Shown here one piece after another: positions 55,514 to 64,000 of a DNA stretch of 64,000 bases. Origin of the DNA: Solicoccozyma terricola (lineage: Eukaryota > Basidiomycota > Tremellomycetes > Filobasidiales > Piskurozymaceae); the NCBI GenBank assembly GCA_001600875.1, contig BCLD01000005.1, positions 279,908 through 343,907 on the forward strand, in the 5' to 3' direction. A program made the translations under genes and the position numbers. Within the stretch, counting starts at the first letter, position 1. Every line of letters starts with the position of its first letter. The notes under the pieces are model-generated. The model had not been told where the DNA came from. It did no database searches and saw only the letters and a program-made list of their open reading frames with translations.

Positions 55514-56438
55514 GAGTGGTGAGACGACAAAGCGATATTAGACGTCGTCGTCCGATCGTCATTATCGGAAGGGCAGATCATAGTGCTGAGCCCGACAACC
55601 CCACACAGGATGCAAAAAGGCGGTTTACGCGTGTTTTGTACCCAGTTGAAAGATGTCGGTCGTATGGCTTTGTACCCGTCAGGTGACATCCTCGGATAAC
55701 AAAATATCTAGGGTATCTACCCAGCACGGAAGTTTTTGAGATACAGCTGTGCATGGTATCTCTGTTGACTATGCCTCCTCGATCTCCACCGATGAACGGG
55801 TCTGCTCCCTGCTCCTAGTCCTTAACTGACAGCGTGATCGTCATCCGGCAAGGACCATGGCGTGGCTGGTTCTGATCGTTTACATGGTGAAGTCGCCGTG
55901 GAGAGCCACCTGTGAGCAGACCTGCTGGGATGAAATGTATTGCAACCTGCAGACCGGGCTTAAGGACTTATCGTTGACTGTATAGGTCCGCCCATATCAG
56001 TGCGGTTGGCTTCACAGACCGCTCACAGTAGTTCAGCGGCACTTTCCATACCTACAGTGTTTGGGCTTGCAGCGCCCCTTGGTTGTACGAGGTTGCTCTC
56101 TTTCATGCACTCGGCCATAGACGGCCATGGAGCTCGACTTGACTTGACCCCATCCCTTCGCCCTCGGTCTTGTTGCCCATTGACCATGACATTCGAGTGG
56201 TTGACGGGCCTTTCGCCACGCAGGTTGTTCAATCGGTCCTATTCTCAGATAAAGACTGGAGGAAATGTTTATCAATATCAACTATGGACCCAAAATTTAT
56301 GATGAGGTTTTTTGCTTGTGACTCCTGATCCTTCCTTAGGAGGGATGACAGCAAACGCCCCTCCAAATCCACAATTACAACTGGACCCCAAAAACAAATG
56401 CCTGTCAAGTCTTTGACCGAATCCTCCATCTCACATCC
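55514..56438. other. Intergenic
   Basis: I see no gene. It contains the fusion gene promoter and the 3' flank of the secreted protein gene. Confidence 0.4.
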
Positions 56439-57906
56439 TCAGTACCCAACCAAGGCGAAAACACCGTCAACGTAGTTCAAACCGTAAGCGGTAACGGTTT
56501 GAGCCCTCGTATCAATCGTTTGGGTTTGTTGAACCTTGTCGAAAACAGTCGATCCAGGCTTTTGCCAAGCGATAGCCAAAAGATTTTCTTTCAGAGCCGT
56601 GGATGAAAGCATGTATTCCGTGTCTACCACATATTTGGCTTTTTGGTAAGTTCCACATTCATCCGAGACTAGAGAGCTCAGAAAGGCTTACACGGTAGCG
56701 TGACTTGGGCTCTGATGGCTGGCTTGGCAGTGCCTCCAATGACCGTGGAGTTGACGAGGTAGGAGTAGGGAGTGAGTGGCTTGTACCCAGCGCCAAATGA
56801 CGATGTCGCATTGGTGATCACCATGTTGGCATTGATAGCAAGGGATGCATTCTTGCTTTCGACAGCCATGGCGAAACCATCAATAACTGAAGAATCGTTG
56901 TCATCCAGTCAACTTGGTTTGGATTTGGAAGCCGTCAGACTAGACTCACAGATACCGTTCTGCAGTCCAGCGCCCTTGGTGATGTTCAAAGTTCGAGTCT
57001 CTTGGAAAGGATAGTAGCCGTATTGAATCAACCAATCTCCTTTATCGACGGTTTTCCTTCCGAGCAAGATATATTCTCCGTGCATATCTGTCATCTATTA
57101 AACAGTTGAATGCATTTTATCCATAGGACTGACGATGTTCAGTGTTGTAGCGAGAAAACATTGCCGGTCAGAAAGAGTGTGGCGAGACTGACCTTTAAGA
57201 CCCTAGTCTTATTTTCACTTGCGTGAACGTTTCTCAACGTGGAATCGACTATCCAATAGGTACGATCGGTCGACAGTTTACCGACATAGGTATTGGTGTA
57301 ATCGATACTGTGCAGGTTACGCAAGTGAACAGTCTTTAGAGTGCTCGGCATGACGCAAGTCAAAACTTTCACATACCCGACTGCTTTCAAAGCCTCCGGG
57401 TAGTATGGAATCTCAATCTTTCCTATCAAATCTTTGCCGGGGCAAGTGATTTTGTAAGAATAGTTCTGTTATTCGAGAAGAATAAGCGGTGTCAAGAATT
57501 ACACTGCAATCTCAAGAACCGAAACTTACTTGTGCTAAAATCCAAGGTGATCCTCCCATGTCACTAACGACCATTGCAGGAGCTGGTTTCAAGTTAATAT
57601 CCACAGTCATGTTGTACGCCGTTGGAGAGATGACATCGATTGCGAACCCTGTAAGTTAAAGAGCAAATGCGGTGAGTACGGGGGAGCAACATTGCTGCTC
57701 GATAACTCACCATCTAACCAATCATTATCAGTTCTGGCAACACCACCGGCGATCTTAACAGTGAAAGGGTAGTTGGAAGTACCAGGAGATTGGACTGGGA
57801 ACGGGTAAGAGGTCGTTGTAGCGTTCGCTCTTGGTCTAAGAGCCGCTGAAGCTGAGACGACGGAGAGGAGTACAGGGAGGAGAAGGACAATCTTGTGTGC
57901 GATCAT
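56439..57906 (-). CDS. Secreted protein of unknown function
   Basis: The product starts MIAHKIVLLLPVLLSVVSAS, a strong signal peptide, followed by a dibasic-containing RPRANATTT segment. About six exons encode a mainly beta-type protein: YPFTVKIAGGVARTDNDWLD, FAIDVISPTAYNMTVDI, VVSDMGGSPWILAQ, YWIVDSTLRNVHASENKTRV, GDWLIQYGYYPFQETRTLN, VIDGFAMAVESKNASLAINA and a C-terminus VTAYGLNYVDGVFALVGY. Several N-glycosylation sequons are present. I do not recognise the family. It lies between two transporter genes and has no obvious partner. Confidence 0.65.
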
Positions 57907-58716
57907 CGTTGCGAAGAGTGAGTTGCCAAGAGTGAGTGTTGTGAAAATAAGGGGAGTGCAGATTGGGATGAAGAAGGGGGAGCTTGGTCCACCAACAAGA
58001 GCAAGGGAAAGCGCTGAATTTATTCATACGGGCTTTAGGAGCCATACTTGAACATTACTGCAATGTCCTTTCTGAAAACGACGGCTATAATCGTCGTAAT
58101 CGGACCGGATAGTCTTCGACAGTCAAGACTTAGGGCAGTTTCCCGCAATATGGAGCAAATCGGGGCCACAGGGTAGGGGATTACCATACGTACCACAAGC
58201 AATGACATAGGGAGGACAACCATGTTCAATAACAGATTTAGAGGCACAGACGTGACTTGCATCCGAAATGTCGAAAATAGATTGCGATCGTCGGTCATGA
58301 TCGGCGAGGAACATACCCATGGAAGCGGATGCAGTCCCCAAAGTTTCAATGTTTCCTATTCGGGGGTATACGTGGGATGAAGTTCGCGAACTCTCCACCT
58401 ACCCTGCGTCATCCTTCCTGATCGACCTCGAAGTCTAGACCACTTCTTTGACGAAGACGCGGAAGCTATGCTGCGAATCCTTCATCTGATCGCCGAATAA
58501 CTCCTTCACGCCGCCATCCCTCTCGGAGCACATCGGCGGGTCGATGGCCTAGGCTCAGATCATGAGTGACCATCCATGGCTTCTGCCAGTGCCGGCGGCG
58601 GTGTGAGTGACATACATATTGGAGGCCCATGCGCGACGAAGATGGAAGTGATTCTTCACCAGCGTCCCCCTCTAACCAAACATTGCCTACTCTCCGCCGA
58701 CCAACTTCTGATCAAC
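57907..58716. promoter_or_regulatory. Divergent intergenic region
   Basis: It separates the minus-strand secreted protein gene from the plus-strand permease. No gene is seen, though an in-frame ATG at 58576 would extend the permease N-terminus. Confidence 0.4.
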
Positions 58717-61025
58717 ATGGCTTCAAATTTTACTGACGCTGAGAAGCTCCAAGAGACTCGATTCGACATCGCACCTCAGCCCATGTCGACCGAGCAGCAC
58801 ATTGACGGGCATACGCTATATCTCGCTTCTACCCATGATACCGAGAAGCAGTCTTCGTCCACTTATGCCGCGAGTGTCAGCGGTGAAGACCACAAGAAAG
58901 GTCTTGCCTTGGCCGAAAGGAAGTTGTTGCTCAAGTTGGGTGAGTCACAGACGCCTCTGTACAACAATGTCACATCTCAATCGTTCGGGAATTCTTCAGA
59001 TATCCTCATCATCCCTCTTGCTGCCGGGTTGTATTTGTCTGCATACCTCGACCGTGGAAATCTTGGAAACGCCAGGCTTCAAGGTGAGATTTTGCGATCT
59101 GTTGCGTGTGATCAGCATAAGCCAAACTCGCCGTCGTTAAATCGGACAGGCCTCGAAACAACTGTGCTGCACGGGTCGGACCTGAACTATTCCCTAGCAT
59201 TGGCGATGTTTTACATTCCTTATATTGTTCTGTCCATCCCTGGTACCTTGTTGTCCAAGGTGAATCCCCTAGTGGTCCTGATGAGGTTGCGATAATTGCT
59301 GATGTTGCGCTTGTTTGCCGCAGGCCATCATGCCGTCCACCGCCATTTCCATCGGCGCTTTGATCTGGTCCATCGCTGCAACCTGTCAAGCTGCGACCTT
59401 CAACCCGGCCGGCCTTTATGCCTGTCGTTTCTTTGTCGGTGTCGGTGAGTCCAAGGATGTTCCTTTCCCAACTGTGCTTTTATTCTGATGGGCGTTGGAT
59501 GCAGGTGAGTCGATGTTCGGTCAAGCCATGGCCCTGTATTTCTCCTATTGGTACAAGAAGAACGAGGTCGCCAAACGTATCTCCATGTTTATTGGTGCTG
59601 GTGCCCTGGCCGGAGCTTTCGGTGGTCTGATTTCTTTCGGAGGTAAGAGAACTTCGAAGCGGGGGCGTCGTGACCCACTCGTACTGATGGCCATTCTCTT
59701 CGACTTTCGTAGTGTCGAGCATTAAAACCTCGTCGATCGCGCAGTGGCGTATCCTCTTCTTGATCGAGGGCTGCCCTTCGGTCCTATTGGCTATTTGTGT
59801 CTTCCTGTTCCTACCCAATCGCCCTCAAACTTCCAAGTACCTCAACGAGAACGAGCGAACCCTTTGCAATACGCGGCTCAACGCTGACAACAACAACGAG
59901 GGTCACACTGGTATTGACTGGAACGGGGTCAAGAGGGCTTTCTTGGACTGGAAGACCTACGTGATAGCAATCATGTGTATGTGAGGCCGATGAGTCCGAG
60001 GAGAGGGCTCGGCTGATCAATCCGTGACAAGTACAGACTCCTGCATGAACCTTGGCTTGGGGAGTGTCGGTGGTTTCCTGCCTACCATCAGTGAGTGTCC
60101 TTCGCTCCCCTGTTCGTGGTAGACTTCCCGACTTATGTCGCTGGGTCCAAATAGTCAAGGGTCTTGGATACACCAATGCTCAAGCTCAGCTATTCACTGT
60201 TCCGCCCTACGCTGTCGCCCTCATCTTCATGGTTTCGCTCTCCACGTTCTCTGACCGGAGGAAGACACGAGGTATCCCTGTTTCCTCGGTTTTCATCATC
60301 GGTATCATAGGATGGTCCTTGTTGCTGGGCGTGACCCCAATACATTCGACTAAGTCGCAGCTCCATGCCAGGTACTTTGGATGTATTTGCATTGTCGTGA
60401 GTTTTGAAGGGGAACTTCTACGACGGCCTCTGCCCGCTAATCACTTGAGCTGCGCTGTTAGGTCGCCGGCTATAGTGCCATCCCTCTCATCATGAGTTGG
60501 CAGGTGAGTTTTGCCAAGAAAGACTGGCCCAGTGATGGCTGATGTGAATCATTTTTGGATAAAACAGAGTAACAACACCGGATCCCAATCGCAACGAGCA
60601 GTCTCCCTTGGTATGCTCAACACCATCGGTGAGTTGAAACAGTTGGCTCAATCCTCGCTTCGGCGAACTGAGTGAGGAAAGGGTTAGAAACTGAAACTCA
60701 TTCACGCTATATGCCAGGGCAATGCCTTTCTGTCCTGGCTGCCTACTCATTCCCTAGCAACCAGGGCCCTGTTTACAAGAAAGGCATCATCTTGAACATC
60801 TCGTTCCAGTGCTTGGGATTCGTCATTGCCGTGTTCATGACTTTGTTCTACCGATGGGAGAACAGGAGGAGGGACAAGAAGGAGGGTGGTAGCCCTGCCC
60901 ATGGAGACTACATCAACGTTATTGAAGAGCACGATCTGGCCGTCGGTAAGTCGCTCACTCATAGCAACTGTGAGCAAGCGCTGACTTCTGCATTCGACCT
61001 TGCAGGCTTCCGTTATGTTCCTTGA
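58717..61025 (+). CDS. Dal5-type allantoate/anion permease (MFS)
   Basis: The protein of about 510 residues belongs to the anion:cation symporter group that includes Dal5, Tna1 and vitamin permeases. It begins MASNFTDAEKLQETRFDIAP. Motifs are LAAGLYLSAYLDRGNLGNAR, MFYIPYIVLSIPGTLLSK, IWSIAATCQAA, LYACRFFVGVGESMFGQAMA, YFSYWYKKNEVAKRISMFI, AQWRILFLIEGCPSVLLA, FLPNRPQTSKYLNENER, GFLPTIIKGLGYTNAQAQLF, VPPYAVALIFMVSLSTFSDR and GYSAIPLIMSWQSNNTGSQS. The tail is RRDKKEGGSPAHGDYINVIE. About nine short introns are needed. The start at 58717 was preferred over 58576 because family N-termini are short and polar. The substrate could be an organic acid, a ureide or a vitamin. Confidence 0.85.
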
Positions 61026-62024
61026 GAAACCATTAAGGAAGCTGTATAAAGGGATTCCTGGGGCTAATTGTTACAACAATGTACTGTGAGGGTGGGTAAT
61101 TGGTCCGGACCAACTGGGTTTTTCTTTGGCCATGCAATGCTTCTTTTACTTTCCTTGTGCGAATTTCTGAATCTTCATTTGTATCGGAATGACATGTTTT
61201 CGAAAGCCTCCACCAATGTGGTGACTACCACTCTGTTGTATAATGGTATAGGTATAAAGCTATCCTCTATCTCGGTACAATGCACTCTATGATGCAGGGA
61301 TGAGAAAGAGAGAGGATAGGTGGTGTCCGAGAGGAAGAAAAGGAAAAGGTTGGGGCGGATACAGTCACGTGACTGCACTTCCTGCGCCCTTTTGAGTTTG
61401 AAACCCTTGTACCCGCTTGTTGCTAAAGGTAGAGAAGCTGGATCTCTTGTCCCAGTAACTAATATGGTGTTAAAGCTATATAGGAACAAGCTGACATACC
61501 TGAATCTCTCGTCTCAGTAACTAATATGGTGTTTAATATGGTGTTAAAGAGAGAGGAGGATCCAGTTGCAGACGAGAGAATAGTTTCGATACTAATACTA
61601 GTTACGATATTTTAGTCATGAAGGCGAAAGTGGCAAATCACAACAAACCTTGCGTTGGAAGCGTGGTGGATGACTCCAGTGTAGCTCCTGAAGAACGTCT
61701 GGAGAAGGTAACATGGCGGCCGTCTCAGATCGTTAACCTACCGTCGGAACCGATCTCTCATCAAGTCAAGTTTAACAACGTTGGGCAAAAAACGGACGTT
61801 GCCCAGGATATCTGGCGCCTACTCCAGAACTGAATATCGCGCCGAGTCCAACTGGTATACGGTGGGCTTGGAGGGTATGGGGCAACTAGGCGAACGGGAA
61901 GATCGTTCTCAAACAATTTGCCTACCGACGGAAACAGTCTCATCAGCTCAAGTTTGGCATCGTCGTGCAAAAAACTTACGTTGGCTACGGCCAGGTCAGC
62001 GACCGGCGGCACAAGGCACAATTC
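61026..62024. other. Intergenic with short duplications
   Basis: The string CAGTAACTAATATGGTGTT occurs near 61455 and 61517. A segment near 61738-61800 recurs in diverged form at 61918-61988 (shared blocks CCTACCG.CGGAA, TCTCATCA, TCAAGTTT and GCAAAAAAC). No gene is recognised. Confidence 0.45.
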
Positions 62025-62176
62025 TGTTGAATATCAGCACTCTTCACGTGTCTAGGTTATTATGGCAACGTGGCCTCCATGTCAACTGCTTACTCGCCTC
62101 ACAACCAAATGGGCTCTCTTCTCTTCAACATCACTATAGTTGCTGAGGCACAGATCCCAGTCCATTCCTCTTACCA
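62025..62176 (+). repeat. LTR-C copy 3, solo (152 bp)
   Basis: It starts TGTTGAATATCAGCACTCTT and contains the 35-nt unit once, not twice as in copies 1 and 2. It ends in CTCTTACCA. No internal element flanks it and no target duplication is evident. Confidence 0.75.
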
Positions 62177-63134
62177 AGTTACATGTTGACGCTTGACGTC
62201 AATGTTGAAGAAAAAAATTACACATGGATGAGCACCGATGGGCATGGCGTTCGATGGTACCACATTCCGACGCCAAAACCTCATACGACGTCGTCCCTTT
62301 TGGGCGATGGTATGTACCGCAGCTGGCCAGCGGAGTTCCAGGCGAGGTCAAGGGAATTACCAGCATGCAAGCTTGGTGTGCATAACGTTCCTGCGTTATC
62401 AAACCGAGAACAGCTTGCCTAGCCTACTGATATCAACTGCGACCCGTCTGGACTCGCTCTGGGGCGTCGACATGACGTAGCTTTGTCTGCATCGTTTCTT
62501 TTGGACGGGTAGGCACGAAGTGTATAGGCAAGGCATGAGATATAGAGGAATATCCTCATTACATGCGACCTCCGCGACCTCAGGCCTCGTCGGCCATAGG
62601 GATAGTGTGGATTTCAGTCCTAAAAGATGTTTTCCTCGTGAACAGAACAAGCCGGATCAAATATACACTGCCTTTCAAATCCTCATCTATCTTTCGATAT
62701 CTGGAAGTTGTACGACGGCTGGCCTCGATGCTAAAAGATCCGGATACGAGGGAGTGGGAGGCTTCATTCGGACCAAGTAGTCTTTTGAGATAAAGTGACG
62801 CTAGAGCTTCGATAGACAGTTCTATCGGTATAATTGGTCGAATATTACAAGAGAGAGAAATAAACAATCCGACTGTATGGGCGGGCTTATATAGACAATC
62901 TCGTGGGTGGCGAGAGTTGGTCGAAAAGGTTGGTGGCAAGGCCGGATACAGTTGAGGTCGAAAGCAAGCGCATGCGCTTTACACTGGCGCTTCGATCCTG
63001 ATGCGCGGAGTGAACTTTATGATCGTAAGTTCGACTCACAATGAAGGATCCGACTTTTGGACTTTTTGTTCTCGTCCCGCTACAACGGCGGAGCGGCGGC
63101 GACGGCAGGAGAAGCTTTGATTGCAAATGGACTG
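62177..63134. other. Intergenic
   Basis: I see no gene. It holds the flank of the solo LTR and the 3' flank of the cyclin gene. Confidence 0.35.
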
Positions 63135-64000
63135 TCACAGGGAATGGCGCCGTGGTCGCGGTCCGTGGTCGCGGACCAACATCTGCTCAAAGCCGTCGAC
63201 TTGGCAGGCAGTAGCATTCTGTATTCGGCTTAGCAGGTCAGAACCTCCCTCCTTCACAGCACCAGGATAGCGAATAACGACCCACTAAGTCCCACTCCGA
63301 GTACTCACACATCTCCCTCTCCATCTTATTCATCTCCCCCAGACTGAACATCTTCTGACCGACCACACACCAGGACCGATTCGAGAAAGTATCGTCACAT
63401 AGGACCTTGGAAGCGATCATAAACGCGGAGATGAACAACCTGTGACCGTTTGACCCACGAACCGCAGGGAACCGAGTCTTGAGCCGCCTCAATAAAAGGA
63501 GAGCGACGAGGGTGACTGAGTGAGGGAGACGGGTGCGGTGGCGAGCGTAGGCAACAAATTGGGCGACGGTGGGCAGTCGGGCGTGGGGTTTGGCAGGGTT
63601 GGACGGTGGGACGGAGGGGCAATGAAAGGTTGAGATGATCTTCGGTGGCGTGCGAAGTGCGTTAGTGGGGAATGGAAAACGACCAGGAACAGGCAATGAG
63701 CGGGAGACTCACGAATCGACTTGCCATGACGGATGCCCGCTCGTGGCCATAGTACGGAAAGGCCGCGGGCTTCTTAACAGGCTGGGACGACAAAGACAAC
63801 GATCGGGATCGTCGCTGTTGTCGCTGACGGTCTGAAGCGTGGACGGTCGGCTGTTATTCAGGCGGTTCAGCAACGTCGCTGCCGCAGGCGCATGTTGCTG
63901 CTGACATACCAACGCCCCTTGTCCTAGACTCCACCTTAACATCCCTGGGGCGGCCTCTCTCATCGGTATCCCTGCTACGGCGGCAGCAAAGGACGAGTTT
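63135..64000 (-). CDS. PCL-type cyclin (Pho85 partner), 5' end outside window
   Basis: The product is a fungal cyclin of the Pcl family that activates the Pho85-type kinase. The spliced reading has QPVKKPAAFPYYGHERASVM, ASRF-IISTFHCPSVPPSNP, RLPTVAQFVAYARHRTRLPH, TLVALLLLRRLKTRFPAVRG, SNGHRLFISAFMIASKVLCD, DTFSNRSWCVVGQKMFSL, GEMNKMEREMCEYSEWDL and, after a further intron, NATACQVDGFEQMLVRDHG, ending at 63135. The cyclin-box core (HRLFISAFMIASKVLCDDTF) is complete. An acceptor near 63856 shows that earlier exons lie towards or beyond base 64000. Confidence 0.85.

Noticed and set aside
1..64000. CRISPR arrays, bacterial operons, riboswitches or prophage
   Set aside because: The window is eukaryotic, with spliced genes throughout. 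No regularly spaced direct repeats of CRISPR type were seen; the only regular array is the 15-bp minisatellite.

Overview
This is nuclear DNA from a filamentous or yeast-like fungus. Genes are split by many short GT-AG introns (about 45-100 nt, TGAC/TAAC-type branch points), some exons are only 17-27 nt long, and the protein families are fungal: Zn2Cys6 regulators with a Fungal_trans domain, a PTH11-like receptor domain, Nha1-type antiporter, Pho85 cyclin, hybrid histidine kinase. The intron density and exon style suggest a basidiomycete, possibly a tremellomycete; that is inference, since no marker gene is present. The sequence is draft quality: a 100-N gap at 30733-30832, scattered Ns at 411, 443, 24533 and 43543-43627, and several long G/C homopolymers.

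Layout. 1-6583: the 5' part of a GH3 beta-glucosidase (runs off the left edge), an HxxxD acyltransferase, a poorly understood stretch with a short TTAGGG-type tract, and an MFS transporter. 6584-10898: a transposon zone with a dispersed repeat, a chimeric Ty1/copia element and an LTR of a second copia family. 10993-23752: an accessory catabolic block with an MFS permease, a DUF3237 protein, a vanillyl-alcohol-oxidase-like flavoenzyme, an aldehyde dehydrogenase, a carotenoid/stilbene-cleaving oxygenase and a zinc-cluster regulator. The last two appear to be joined by a deletion. 24121-25057: another copia relic with its LTR. 25360-33550: a SnoaL-like fragment, a GH79 glycosidase, a sugar porter and a decayed amino-acid permease. 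35254-37934: a PAS-PAS hybrid histidine kinase abutting the broken 5' end of a GH5-like gene. 38665-49209: an unknown gene, a minisatellite, an Nha1 antiporter, another unknown gene, a kinase relic and the second copy of the dispersed repeat. 51055-55513: a small gene, then a PTH11-like receptor domain reading in frame into a fucose-permease-like transporter. 56439-64000: a secreted protein, a Dal5-type permease, a solo LTR, and a PCL-type cyclin that runs off the right edge.

How the genes may work together. The enzymes at 13.5-21.5 kb fit stepwise use of lignin- or phenylpropanoid-derived aromatics: the oxygenase cleaves stilbene-type double bonds to aldehydes, the VAO-like enzyme oxidises 4-hydroxybenzylic alcohols, and the aldehyde dehydrogenase makes acids. 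The adjacent permease and regulator would supply uptake and control. GH3, GH79 and the GH5 remnant, with at least five nutrient transporters, suggest a scavenging lifestyle. The most striking single item is the receptor-transporter fusion at 52.4-55.5 kb; the most informative structural one is the regulator/oxygenase junction near 21480.
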